64,000 nucleotides of DNA from Chaunax sp. Z400 (taxonomy: Eukaryota > Chordata > Actinopteri > Lophiiformes > Chaunacidae). Position numbers and translations under genes: made by a program. The notes under the pieces are model-generated. The model made no database searches. It had not been told where the DNA came from and was given only the letters and a program-made list of their open reading frames with translations. Below, one piece after another: positions 1 to 13,728 of this stretch. The DNA is taken from positions 17,999,781 through 18,063,780 of the forward strand of contig CM075183.1 in assembly GCA_037577475.1 (NCBI GenBank). The letters are read 5' to 3'. Within the stretch, counting starts at the first letter, position 1; every line of letters begins with the position of its first letter.

Positions 1-3000
1 CGCAACAGTGGAAACTCTGTATCAGAAGAATATAAAATTTCAATTCCTGGCAGGTACATATGTACACAGACAAGACTCATGGTGACACACAGCCACACAC
101 AGAGTTTAGTAAGACCAGACTTGGCTTCTGGCTGCAGGAATCAGGACGAAGGAGGGAGGGGATGGACAGGAAGGGATAAATGATGAAAAAACGAACAGCC
201 ATGAATCTAAAATGAAAAGGAAAAGCTGGAAGGTGAACATGGAGAAAACTACGTGGATTTCCTTAAAAAATGTATCACTGCTCTGTGACATGAGCCAAAA
301 CTCAGACCCCATACTGAAAATAATTCTATTTGGATGACATTGTAGCCTATCGTCTCATTTTGGGTCCGTCTACTGACCGCCGATGGCTGTGGAGTTAACT
401 CAATGTACCCTTCATTTAGAGAGGAAGTGGACCGTCAGCGGCCAGATGATCATAAAACAGAAAGAATCTGCTGTGTCTAGACCGGCTGTAACATATGAAG
501 GCGCAGCAGCTGGTCAAAGAGGACTACTGTACACACTAATGATCATAGGAAAGGAAAAAGCAAGCCTCTCTGATCAGGAGCTATTTATTTTTAAATTAAA
601 GCAATATTTGAGCAATTTTAATAAGGAATAGTGACGTTCAATGATGTATCATATCATTAGTTTTCATACTTTGCAGCTCCTATGCTGTCACCCTGATTTG
701 AATGAAGTTTTTTGACAGTTGTTTAAAAAATCTAGATAAGAGAGAAATATTACTTTAATAAAGGAACCTGTGAGCCAAACATAATTTTTTTAGAGGAGAC
801 TAGAGATGAGATAAATTGTGTTTTTCACATCTCTTTCATCATTCCTGCAAAACTGGCAACCGCGGCTTAATTTATGCCAAATCCTGCCGGAACAAAGAAA
901 GCGAAACTTATTTGATTATCCACATCTGGAACCTCCTTTGTCAGTATCACAATCTGCAAATAAATGACGTGTAACATTCTATGTCGTCTGTTCTGTTCTT
1001 TGGGTTTGGGTTCTGCTGGTCAAAACCCAGCTCATACATTATCCACAAAGCAAGTCGGAGGATTGGGCGTGTTATGTTCCAAGTTTCTTGCACAGCCTTG
1101 AACTGCTAACATGAAAGTGTTAAGAGAGAGAAGAGCAGAGGTCTCATAAAATACCTTCTACTCTAATGGCACACCACCAGGTTATTTTCATTTTCATACT
1201 TAAGAGTCAAATCTTCACCCCCAGTGGATGCTGACTCAGCCCCGGTGATCAGATTTCAAAATCAGTGGAGTTCCCATTTAGAGTTCCAATACTAGGCATT
1301 ACTCAGATGGCGTTAAGTTCTCTCTTCACTGCTATGAATATATTCCACTCTGATGAAATATGGGGTAAAAAAGAAAAGACAATGGAAAAACCAAGCACAG
1401 GCCAGTTCATCTGTTAAAGTCTTTCTCCTAATATGAAGTAACTCATTCAAACTGGCAGAAAAGTCTGGTCCAGGAGCCAAACTTACTATCACACAAGAAT
1501 CTCTCCCGTCTCTGGGGGGAGGCTGTGTTCGATTAGTAAGGCCTGAAAACAGACCGGGACGGAAACGATGAAAGGAGGTCCAGAACATCTGCATCTTCAG
1601 CCACAATGACAAACAAAGAGAGAGGACAGAGAGGCAGAGAGGACAGAGAGGGCTTTTCATCTTACAGGGATACATTCTGATTCCGCAAACCAAATCACAC
1701 ATGCCAATGCATACGGTGTTCTTACGCACACACCTTCCCACGCATCATCTTGAACATAAATCACTTCTTCTTCTTTTTTACAACAGGGTGAACGGACCCT
1801 TATTTTCCACTTAAAAACAATCTATTCCATGGAAGCAAAGTTCTTTTAATGGCTGTAAAATGTTTATATGAACGGAAAACTTTAAAATTACAGACAGCCC
1901 TACAGGCGAGTGTCCATCTATTTGGTTTAGGGATGCATATTAGATATCAAGCTAATAAAGTATCAGCCCAGTTAAAGGAATTTCTATTTCTATTTCAGCT
2001 CTTGGTCCATAATATAATTGTAGCCCATAGAGCAGATAATATGAAGCTTAATTGCTTTCATTTACTTAAAAAGACAGCATCCAAACACTAAATAGAAGAA
2101 GAAGAACAGGTGCAGCATGCTGTTGTCGTGCTCATGACATGAAACTGCTGCACCATGATAAAGTGACACAAGGAAGACTCCAGAGCCAAACATCATTATC
2201 TGTGATCTTATCAGTATTGGCCATGTGAAGCAGGTAATTACAGGTTGTCACTATTGGTTGAATAAATAGTTCTAGGTTAATGGTGTAAGAATCTAAATAC
2301 AGGTGTTACATATAAATAGGAATATAACTTATGGGGGAGAAGGGACCCTTTGGAGGATTGCAGCCTCAGAACGCTCATGTTTATTTAACAAAATGTGCCA
2401 AACTGCTTCATGCATCAGTGTCAAATAAAGACCTTTGCCAAATAGAGTTATAGCCTAAAGTCACCAAAGTTGTGTGATTAGATCAGATAATATCTGATCA
2501 AAGAATAACTTAACAAGCCTTAATATATGACCAAGAAGTCACTGGTGAAAAATAATGATTCCCAGCCTCGGTTAGATGTTGAATCTTGCTCTTTCTTGTC
2601 GCCGACCTCTGCTTTGCGTTGCTACCATTGTAATAATATCCTTAAATCTTTGGCATTTTAGTTACCGATACCTTTAATCGTCTTGCTTTTTAATGGTGAT
2701 TCAGTCGTTTAGATATAGGGAACTTAACTGTCAGGGTATTGTGTGCAAAGCAGGTAATCAGCAGCAAATATTTCTGAGAACTTTTTTTTTAATCATTTGT
2801 GATGCCATGACCCTATTCTGTCTGTCTGTCATCATGAACACCAAACATCATTGTGAGTGAGCTGCTAAATGTGGACTGGTCACTTGTGGTTGAAGGCTCT
2901 CTCTCTCACACAAGACATGTTGTTAAGTTGGCCTTAAATTTGAGGGTATTTCACTGAGAAAACAATGTTCACATGCAAGGAAACTTTTCCACTCAGAGAG

Positions 3001-5776
3001 ACTTCCCATGAACACTTGAGGTGCACGAAGAGACGATGGAAATAGACAATTAAAATGTGTAGTCTAGCCCACAAGAACAAGCATACTTTCACGCAAAGCC
3101 CTGACAATGACATGAAGAAACTGGTGCTCCGTTTGAATATTTCATTTCAGGTAAACACAGTTAGTATATACATGTATTCTGAGCCAGCAGACTACAGTAC
3201 ATGCATCTCCTGGGGAATTCATCTGGACCACCAGGCTAGCTTAAAACAGTGGGATTTAAGGGTGTGAGGAATGTAAAGAATAAATATATGCAGCTACGAT
3301 GGACACTTGAATGTTACAGGTGACAGAAGTCAATCGCATTCAGCCCTAATAGACTGAAGACAGCATCTATCTACCAATTAACCATTTAATTCACATTGCT
3401 CCTTATGGCGTTTGCCTAGAACTCATAACCTCCTGAAGAGGGAAGACAAACTGTAGCATGAGAAGTATGTAACAAAAGAAAATGAGTGTACTATAAAGAG
3501 TAAAATTCCTTCCTGCGTAAGGGTCCTTGAGCGTGACGCTAAAAAAATGACTATTTCAGCTATTTATTTTCAGTAGCAGGTTTCAGATTTGTCTGGAACC
3601 TTCTCCTCCACTTGGAGATGCATTTGAATCAAAGAGTAAAGATGTGTCTGAATTTGCAATGATGAAGGTCGCAGGAACGTTCCAACCTCAATATATGGGT
3701 CACCTGTAGCAAAACAAAATCCCATCCATGTGGAGTGTCAGGATGATGTAAATCACATGGCCATGGAGTCTCATTGAAGCGTGGTCTGTTCTACAGCTGG
3801 ATTGTTGAGAGAAAAAAAAAAGGGGATGGGGGTGAAATGTGGCTGCTGCACAGCTGTCCACCTACATAGGTTCCATCTGGGGAGGAAAACCGGAACTCTA
3901 CGGACCCCCTGATCCCCAGAATGTAAAACTTCTAGATGCAAGGCAGTCTTTGGAGAGAGAACTGATGGAAGTTTTCATGCTTATTATTCAATCCTATTCC
4001 CAAAGGAGAATGATTTCACCACAATTGCTAGATACGTGTTATGGCTTCCCAAGGACAGGGAGACTGTCCTGCTCGCTTATTACAGGCTCCGGGGACACTG
4101 GGATTCAACGGTGGAGCAAGGCAAACCACTAAACAACTGTACAAACACAGGTTGGTCCCCAGTCTTGTGTCCCTGATTACAGATGTCATGTTGTGTGGCA
4201 TGATCTCAGCACACTTGAGACAAGGTAGCATATACCAACAAGGACACGAACAAGGACAACTTGCATTGTCACCTTTCACTAAATTCCTGAATCCCATGTG
4301 TGTTAATGTTAATGTACAGACATTAATTTGCCACGCACACTCCACCGTTCCCATTGCAGCCTCAGAGATGGTGTCTCCTTGCGGGATTGTGAAAGTTCAG
4401 GGACGTGCCTGAGTCTTTGAGCGTTTCTTTATGTGGTTACATATGTGTTTATTTGCTGCTTGCACATAAAGCAAATGTTAATCCGCATGAGTCACAAACA
4501 AAAATGAAAACAACTGTGTCTGCCCTATCATCTTGCCAACTCTCCACACCCAAACACATTCTCATGGCCCTGCAGACAAAAACTTGCTAACAATTGTCTG
4601 TATTTATGGGCACAGAGAGACATTTTCTACTGAAACACTCTGTAGAGGAATTTGTAGAGTTGGAGAAGCCATTGAGTCCAAACAGCAGCTGATTGGTAAG
4701 ACAAAAAGACAGAGAGACAGATGCTTCTCTTCCACAGAGCTGGCAGCTGCTGACTTCCTCTATCCTTAGCCTTTGACCTCTGACGTTGCGTGTGTCCCTC
4801 TTCATCACCTCCCACGAACTGGAGAGACTTCCGTCAACAGCTCACACACACATTGACACAAACACAGAGATCGGGAGGATCAGAAAGTGAAAGGATGTAG
4901 GAGGGAGCTGGGTGAGCACTAATAGGGTCGGTGAAAACATCCAGAGACGGATGGGGGTCACAGAGAGGAACAAACATGTTGGATTTGAGGAAGGGCAAAG
5001 GACTTGAAAAAGACAGTGAAGAAAAGCACTTAAGATGCTGCAGCAGAAATGAATTGCACCTTTAATTCCCAGGGGCACATTTGCCACTTTAAATTATGTG
5101 AGAGAGAGAAATTGAAGCACAAAGAAGTTAAAATATTCTAAGAGCAATAAGTCAAGGCAGAAACTATACAACGTGGAACAAAAGATCCTGATTGAAGAAA
5201 AAAAAAGGCTCAATCTTGGCTGGAGTGAATAAGAGATTCATTATTGATTGATTATTTTGTTTTTGTACTTTACGCAGTCACAATGGACTCAATGATGTTA
5301 ATTGATTAATAAGATATTACCTACAGCTAACATAAACAGTCAGGAATACAGGGTGATATATCTTTATGGTCGCCACCATGACCCTGGTCCGTGCTCAAGA
5401 TAGGAATCAGATCAGATCAGAGCCGAGCAGATTTAACAGGAGGTGGTTCTGGTCTGCTTAATAATGCAATTTAGGCTTGGTGCAGCTGGTGACTGGTACA
5501 GTAGCTGGAGAAAGGCTCAGAAAGACAGGGAGAAGAGGGAGAGTCAGGGAGGAAGGCAGTGGGATGATAATAAAAGACAACATTCGTGGAGCGATGGAAC
5601 AATAGATGTAGGAAAGGATGGATGCAAGAGGACTGTTATCGACACACTGAGGTCCTGCTTTGCATGACTGGCTGTTTCACGGCTCCTTGTTTCTCATGCT
5701 CTGCTGCAGAGAGGAGGGTCCTATTGGGCCCAATTTATAGGCTCTATACCTCCTTCATCTTCCATCTTTTTTTTCT

Positions 5777-5798
5777 ACACACACACACACACACACAT
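5777..5798. repeat. (CA)n microsatellite, short
   Basis: About eleven CA units, running into a few TA units. Confidence 0.9.
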
Positions 5799-7979
5799 AT
5801 ATGCACGCAGTGGCTTCAGTTTATGACACATGTCTTGTCTGCTTTACAGCATCCCTGACCTACAAACATGGCAGCAGTAGTCATCAATTAAGGCTTTTTA
5901 CAAACCGCTGTGTGTAGTTTAATGAGGGAAGAGAAGGTGGGACAGGGCTGAAACATGTGGCACTGAGGGATGGAATAATATGGAGTCCAACACTACTGTG
6001 CTTTAAGACTGGTGTATACAGTGTACACTAACGCACAAACTTCAAACAACAAATGACATGAAAGACTGTTCAGAAACGCCTGAGGGCAGCACAGACACTG
6101 ACTCTTTCAATAATGGTAGAAAAACCCTTTGGTGAGCTGCCAAATATCTCTTTGCTAATTTCTCCACCATTTCACCTTATATTATATATATTATATATAT
6201 CACTTGTTAAAGGATTACTTGTTTTATTACAACTTGTGTTTTTTTTTTCATAGCTTTGGCCATCATTTATATGTCTTAAAACAATATTCTACTCACAAAG
6301 AAATAGCTGAGACCTTGGGAAGACACACAAGTGAGTAATGAGTTAAGTAGTAAACAAGCAGACAGTTTAACGTGACTATCTACCACTTTATTGGAGGTAA
6401 AACCCAAAGTGAGTACATTCGAACTATGAGTAATAGTCCCCTCAAAGTGGACAGGAAGTGACTACAATTCCTCCCGGGGGGGAAAGTAAATGTGTGACAA
6501 ACCTATCGTAAAGTCAAAATAAACCAATTTATTTATTTAATGAACCTGGGAGACATTTTGCAGCTGGTCCTAAACAGGCTTATTTTCTTAGGTTTTTTTT
6601 GTTTTGTTTAAAATAGTTTAGACCTAGTCTATATGCCCAATTTATTAGTCTGTAATCACATTTTGATGTTTTATCTGTCTGGATTTTATTGCCATAACAT
6701 CATATTGTAATATCACCTATTATGTTAGGGGTAGTAAATCACTTTGCAGTTGGTTACAAACAATATTTATCACTGAGCTTATTACTGGCACTACCCCCCC
6801 CTCCCTCCCTCTCTCTCGCTCGCTCGCTCTCTGGGTCTGGCCCACAGCCAGTCTGATCTTTGCCCAGTCACTGAAAGCTCTCCATCCATCCACCACAAAA
6901 GATGCATGACTCCGGGGGTAAGGAATCACCCTCCCTCTCCCTTTCTTTCCACTCTCTGCTCACCAAAGAAAAACACAAATCTAAACTTCCATCCAGTCAG
7001 TTTAAGCAATCAGCGGGGAGAGTCAGGGGGTGGTGGTACTTAACCCCCCGGAAAAATCCTCCTCCGCTTGTCCTCAGGAAATCCCAGCTATTTGCCCCCC
7101 TGTTCATAACTAGACCAAAATGTCCCAGAATTAATGTTGACCACAGAAACATGGAGGAACACAGCGTTTGGATGGATGCAGACATTCTATACAGGAGCAG
7201 ACAGTCTGCTGTGGTTATGGATGCTGTGGGGTTTAAATTTTGTGCATTTAAAGGAAATAGAGAGCCTCTATATTCATGTTTACATAACATGGCCAAATTA
7301 ACTACTCTGGTAGAAATACGTTTAGAATTTGAAAACATTTAAGAGCTAATTAAAATGACTGAACAAACAGAAGTTGAGTGTGACGTATGAGGCCACTTTC
7401 CTGCATCTGCTGGTGGTGATGGTTTTATGTCTGTCTAACATGCTGGCCCACAACAAGCTAAGATTCTGGTAACTTGGACCTTGTGGAGTCGACATCTGCA
7501 TTTAACTTAACATTTTGGTCAATGGCTTGTTATCTTGAAAACTGGCTGTACTCCATGAACCTTCATGTTTTTGGCTTCCTAACATTTGTCTAGTGCCATC
7601 ATCAGGCCACATTTCTTTTGATAAAATATCCAAATTTAATGGACTGTATGCCTTGATGTTTACTGAGCATAAATTTAGTCTCTTGACCATAAACCCTGTT
7701 TGATTATGGAGTCCTGTGGCCTTTCATCCAGCTGCACCGTCAGGAGAAACTTAACCTTGTGAGCATAACGCCAGTAACAAATTAAAAGCACTATTATATT
7801 GGTGTATTGGAGATTGTTGTCTGATGTTTGAGGGCTTAAACCTGTTGCATTATTTATTGATTGGTAGATGTTATTTGTCCCCAGGTGTCTCAAGCTAAAA
7901 ACAGGATTTGTAGAATTAGCAAATGTGGCTATTTACACCTGGCAGTATCCCACTGCAGCTGCAAACTACACATAACGAG

Positions 7980-8109
7980 AAAAAAAAAAGAAATTAATAA
8001 GTGACTAACTAATAATTACAAATAAACACTAGCTTTGGCTTCAAGTGGGACTCAAACCCTGATATCCTGTATGAAGCTCCTGCATGTGACACACTCGTCC
8101 ACCATGACT
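7980..8109 (-). ncRNA. Candidate tRNA-derived Pol III unit (SINE-like or tRNA relic)
   Basis: On the minus strand an A-box-like TGGACGAGTGTG (8,101-8,090) and a B-box GGTTTGAGTCC (8,058-8,048) are 54 nt apart end to end, the spacing seen in tRNA genes. About 60 nt downstream a run of ten T (7,989-7,980) could terminate Pol III. The acceptor and D arms do not fold cleanly, so it is not an intact tRNA. It could be a SINE head, a tRNA pseudogene or coincidence. Confidence 0.4.
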
Positions 8110-9410
8110 TCACCCATAAACCTTTTCCAAGTGTCAGTATCTACACTCTCGTTCATAGCACAGTCGAGTGGGACACAACTCACAACTCACAGCTAGCATC
8201 CAATCGAAATCACACATCCAGGCAACAAGTACAAATAAATACCATGCAACACATTTTGAGAAGCAGAAGGGGGGGTAGCTAAGGTAAGAGCTAACAGCTA
8301 TGGTAAATAGCTAAGTAGTTGCCAATTGACTACTTTCACCTGAGAGCAAATCCACATTCCGTTATTATGATTTTTCCATCTCTATTAATTTAGCCATTTT
8401 AATAATTTTGTCCACATTAGTTTTTATACGGGCTCTTTCTCTAAATCTTCTCTTTGAACTCAATCTACAATTTCTATGTTTCTTACAACTACATTAGTAT
8501 TCTTTTTCTTTTCTTTTTTTTTACTTGAAATGAAATATTTATTATAACTAGGGGAGAATAAGGGACAGACTTGAAGGCGAGCTGGAGCGTACAAAGACTG
8601 AGAAAAACCACACATGATGATTGTTTCCAAGAACATACTACACACAGAATTTCTTTAAGGTTTGAGCCAGACAGGGCCATATGTTAAAAGACAGAGACAA
8701 CACACACATTAAGTAGGTTCTGATTACAGTCGCTTCGCTGATCAACTATGGAAACTCTATACGCCAAAAGAGAAACTGATTTTTTACATTTCATATAATC
8801 TTAATCAGTCACACAAGCAACAATTCAAATATGTTTGACCCAAGATGATGCAATAATTCATCATGCACCAATGACAGTGGAACAGTTTGTGCTATTTTAC
8901 AAATGGATTTCTTTGATAGAAGTCTTAATAAAACACCAGCTAGATTCACATTCATTGAGAATTGATTCCTCTACATGTTTCTTAACATAGATCCAACTCA
9001 GTTGCGCAACTTACTATTGTAATCTACGACAGTATGTGGAGTCTGTGCTCTCTCAGGTGATATAAACAGGCCAGGCTCTGCACTATTGCCTCTCAGACAG
9101 GGATCTGGTCTGTGTCAGATCCTTGAATGTGGTATGTTTTCATAGGCCTGAAGTGACGGCACGCAAAGCACCAAAAAAACATGTGGCTAAGAGATCTGAC
9201 TTGATCCCTGCATAGGACACAGTAGACTTTGTGTGTAAGCAGGTGTTAGCATGACAGTGCAGATGGATAATGATAACTAAGATGTTGTCAAGTTCAGCCA
9301 CATTCCTCAGACTTAAAGAAAAAAATTCTCTGTTTGTTTATTTTTCTTCATTTAGCCTGGAGACCTTTGAAAGGAAGGCGAGACCAGAGAGTGAAAGGAA
9401 AGAAGAAGAC

Positions 9411-9461
9411 AAGTAAGGTAAGGTAACGTATGGTATGCTAAGGTAAGGTAAGGTAAGGTAC
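9411..9461. repeat. Degenerate (TAAGG)n pentanucleotide repeat
   Basis: About ten copies of a TAAGG unit with substitutions (AACGT, ATGGT, ATGCT variants). It sits at the 3' end of the LINE remnant and was probably seeded by it. Confidence 0.85.
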
Positions 9462-9960
9462 TTCATTCTGTCAGTGAAATTCATACATGGCATGACTTCA
9501 CATGTACACAGGATATCCCTCTATACTAGTCTACATATACTGTATATATCCTATATCCTGCTTTATAAGATCCAGATTGATGCCTGGCAATAGTTACAAT
9601 CGTCCTCATTCTGTTTTTCTGTGCATCAGTTGTGTTACCAAATCAACAAAAGAGACTGAAGGTTAGAACACTCTCCACAAAAGCACTACAGAACATCTTA
9701 AACATGGTGTTCTTGATATCAAACGAAACAAGCCTTTTGAGGACATACAGCCTTAGTTGCCCCTATTTGCTAATTAATTCCATGCATTTGTACCACTTCA
9801 ACTTGTGATCTAAAACAACCCCAACATATTTACACTCAGTAACCGACTGCATATAATGATTGCAACATTGCTCCCATTTCAACAGCTCATCTTCCATAAC
9901 AATAGACGAATTCCACCACGTTTCTTATTGTCATTTAAATTCTTCTGTTCAATTTTGTGA
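9411..9960 (-). mobile_element. Decayed LINE (non-LTR retrotransposon) 3' portion
   Basis: Read on the minus strand, the sequence translates into the C-terminal part of a fish LINE reverse-transcriptase protein, interrupted by stops. KYVGVVLDHKLKW lies at 9,831-9,793, followed by an in-frame stop, then QLRLYVLKRLVSFDIKN. AFVESVLTFSLFC lies at 9,684-9,646 with a TGA directly after it, then FGNTTDAQKNRMRTIV. This order (YLGv.lD.kL.W, LrLyfLrkL.sF, fi.SvltFs) is characteristic of LINE elements in fish. The 3' end runs into a degenerate (CTTAC)n tail at 9,461-9,411. It is a dead, 5'-truncated copy; the exact LINE clade was not assigned. Confidence 0.75.
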
Positions 9961-12900
9961 TTCCTCTGCTGTGGGGATGTGACGGTCATTCACATCCGAG
10001 GCCTCACATATTTGATGTTGTGGTGAATGCATTGTCTCCTTCTTGCAACAGACACAAGGAAACAGACACTCCATCCTAAGACACATGGTTGTGTTATGTT
10101 CTGGGGTGAGTCTAAGCTTGTTGTTGCCATGAGTCTCCTATTGGGATCAAGATGCTTTTGTGGACTAAATACTTCCAGTGTTAACTGGAGGGAGTGTTTT
10201 GTTGAACACACAGTATTCTAGTCAACATATCTTGATAAATGTCACATGAAGGGAAATCCTGTTACATGCATTTCCTCACATCTTGATCATAGACATCCAT
10301 CACTAATCAAAGTATTTTTTGATATTTCAGGTCAACAATTGATCCACTAGCTTTCATCTGCATCTCAGTGTGTTTAGAGTTTGCTTAGTCAGTTTTCAAG
10401 CACATTACTCAATTGCCATTATGCCATGCTTGCATGGGGACAACTTACAAAAAATCAAGCTGTCGAAGGTGTAAAACCAAGTGTATTTTTTAAATCGTAA
10501 AACAAGTTGCTCAACATCTTCTACTGAAAAGCAACAGAATGATTCGCAGGCAAAATTTGCATTTCTGTTGCATCCAAAGTATAACTTACATAAGATAACA
10601 TAGTAGAACATACAAAATGTCTATTATACAGTATATAATTAGAACATCATGGATGTTTTTTCCGCCACAACCTACAATCTACATATGAAGTGTCTAAATC
10701 AATCTGTAAATATTTCATCTGACTCTTTCTTTCTTGATACTGTCTTATATCTCTTTGTCTCATTTATCCCTGCAGAGCCATCCTGAGAGCAAAGCTGACA
10801 CCACACTAACACAGTCCAGAGCTCCTGTCATTTTCTCAGGCTACACAAGAGGGCTGATAAGCTAGAATGTGTGACAGGAGGAAAACATGTCGCCTCTCGA
10901 CTTCCCCCATTCCTCTAGTGATCCCCCATGATGGAGATATCGTGAGCTTGAGATTGGTATTTGAGGAGAAACAACAACGTCCCATTTGGCCGAAACGAAA
11001 CTGCACAGGACCTGGGTTCGTCATCCGTTTCTATCTGCTATAGGATTCCAGTCTTGTTTGTGGAAGAGGCTGTTTCACTTGGCTGCCAACAGATTCATAA
11101 ACAACACTGCTGTGCACTGTAGGGATTTGGATAGTGTTTCCAACAAAGCCCTTCGGCCAATGATAATAATAATCTTCTACTAGTCTAAGGCTTGGTCATA
11201 TTATTTTCAGATGTGTCAAAGATTGTTAAATGTGAGAACAGGAGGCCCTAAAAGAATAAAACCTCTCCGAACTTTTAGTCTAGACCACGAGCCCACCTGA
11301 AACCACACACCGACCATCGAGCTTATGCAAACCAGAGCTACGTCTAAGTGTCAGTGTGTGCCTGTCTGCCACTCAAGAGCCCCAGCATTGCTGACGCAGA
11401 CAGTGTACCCATAATTGACAAAACACCTTTGGTTCAGCCAAGCCCATTGAGGTTAAAGCAACAAAATACTGAGGAGAGATGCTGGAGTTTGTCGAGTTTA
11501 CTTGTATGTTTCTTGGTTACATAATGCCCTCACCGCAAATCTAATTGGTTTTGGAACCACTGCTACTTCAAAAAGAGCCTTGTGAGTTATTAGAGAATAA
11601 AAACCTTCAATAAATGTAGTGTTCAAAAACATATATGAGAGTATTTTACAGCACGTAATAAAACCAAAACTGAGATGAGAACAAGGCTAATAGCACCTTA
11701 GCCTGCCAATTCATCCAAAGTAGCAAATTTATTGCCTGGGTATTCCAGCCTGGGTACATGTCAGCTCTAATGCATTTAGATGACGACATATAGACAATCA
11801 AGTGTCTCCCATGAGACCTGGTTATATGAGTGAGTGAGAGACAGACGGAGGAAGCAGTCATCAGTTGCGGTTGGAGCGCCTCGCTGTGTCCTTCCTCTTG
11901 TCAGCTAAGCCAACTCTGCAGTCTGCTCTCTGCTATTAATTAAAGCATTAAAGCAGATTAATAAGCAGAGAGGGGCTACAGTCTCGACAAACATCTGATT
12001 GGAATTAGAGAGGCGTGCTTTTGGCACATTGACCCTGATGCCCTTTGGCTCTCTCTTTGAAAATCCTCCTCCTTCTGTCACTTTCTTCTCTCTCAGTGTC
12101 TTTTAAACTCTGATCTGAATTGTTTGAACTGACACTCAAAAGGCTTTTCTCCCTCCTCTGTCCGTTATCTAATTCAGGATTGAAAACATGTGGGTACAGA
12201 AAAAGGACGACCAGGATTATGGCCAATTGTTTCCCATCGTTTAAATAGATTTCTATCCAGATTTCCGCTGTGATTTTTTTTTTCTTCCACGCTTCCCTCT
12301 ACCCTGCCCTGCGGACGAAAGGTGAGCCATTCAAATAGCTGAGGCTTAACACAGCAGTTACTTCACACGCACAGACACACACACACATCCCAGTCAGTGC
12401 ATCTGTGAGTTGCTCTGCTCTCCAACAATCACACAGACTGCTATGTTCCTCTGTGAGTTTAGTGATTACATATTCTATAAAAATAATGGATCAATCATTA
12501 ACCCTCCAATTAAATGACAGAGACCACCTGCATCAAATTGCAATGTTACGCTGTGAAAACTTGGAGATTTAACAGACCAAAGACAATTTGGAGGCAAATT
12601 AATGAGTCATTGCACAGCCTGCTGACAAGTGTTTCAACTTGACTGTCTGCAGTGGTGGATTGATTTCATGCAACACGTTCAAGAAAAACAAAATTAATGC
12701 ACTGCAACATTCATCTATCATTTCAGCAGGGGGACCTGACTTGAAAGAATTCAAGGCCGAATTTGAGGGTTTCCCCACATAAAGTAACTGGCTGGCTCAC
12801 TACTCCCAGACAGCAAAGATCCAAAGTCCATCTAGAGATCCTTAAAGTTAGTTCATCTCCTCTCATCTCATTATCTCATTTATAAATGTCTACTGTTTCT

Positions 12901-13231
12901 GATGGAAGATGAAAACCATTAACAAGAGGTGATTAAATCATGTTATGCAAAAGGATATTTTTAGACACTAAAAGAGACGAGAAGGAGACTTTAAGGAGAT
13001 TACAAAACAGATGATAAGAAAGGTAAATATTACTGTTCAAGGGAAAGAAAAGACTCTCCTTCTCCATTAAACATGGTTTCAGTGCAATAATTTCAGCTTG
13101 AACTTGCAGTTTTAGAATTGTATGAAACCTATAATTTTCCGAACCCAGGAAAAAAATTCCATATATGAGCACAAATATTTTAATATGCATGGACATGCCT
13201 GCATTTGCATCTAAGATGACATGTTTATGAT

Positions 13232-13234
<3 letters not shown>

Positions 13235-13290
<56 letters not shown>
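13235..13290. repeat. (CA)n microsatellite
   Basis: Twenty-eight uninterrupted AC units. Cys-Val and Thr-His 'proteins' read through it are artefacts. Confidence 0.97.
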
Positions 13291-13293
<3 letters not shown>

Positions 13294-13626
13294 TATGAGT
13301 ACAAGTTTTGCTGATGCTCGTCTAAAAATACATTTGTGCAACCATACAATAATGAGCACTAGAGCCCCAAGATTATAAATAACCAGGAGTAAAGAACAAA
13401 GGTTTAAAAGCCAGAGTGCCCTGGCAACAGATGAAACAGATCTCTTTTTAGCTCCTCAAATGGATAAGAACTGTACGTATGAAACAAAAGTTGGAGATGA
13501 AGCAATAAGAGCTTCAGATAAAAGGCAGTAAAGATGAAAGAAAGGGATGTAAGAGATTTAAAGGAGGAAGTTGAAGGTGGACAACGAGATGTGGTATGTC
13601 CAGCTGGGAGTCCTGAGCGCGCGCAC

Positions 13627-13637
13627 GCACACACACA

Positions 13638-13727
<90 letters not shown>
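13627..13727. repeat. (CA)n microsatellite, about 100 bp
   Basis: Nearly pure AC repeat with one AAAC interruption near 13,639, preceded by GCGCGCACGC, which together favour Z-DNA. Confidence 0.97.

Positions 13728-13728
<1 letters not shown>

Noticed and set aside
6902..7342. 146-codon plus-strand frame with a 113-codon frame on the opposite strand
   Set aside because: No recognisable domain, a Ser/Leu-rich and Lys-rich mix typical of chance frames, and a position inside a svep1 intron. Kept only as a note under intron 3.
10027..10221. Possible Tc1 transposase remnant (CVMFWG resembling the family's VMVWG)
   Set aside because: Only six residues resemble the motif, and the flanking sequence shows no other Tc1 feature or inverted repeat.
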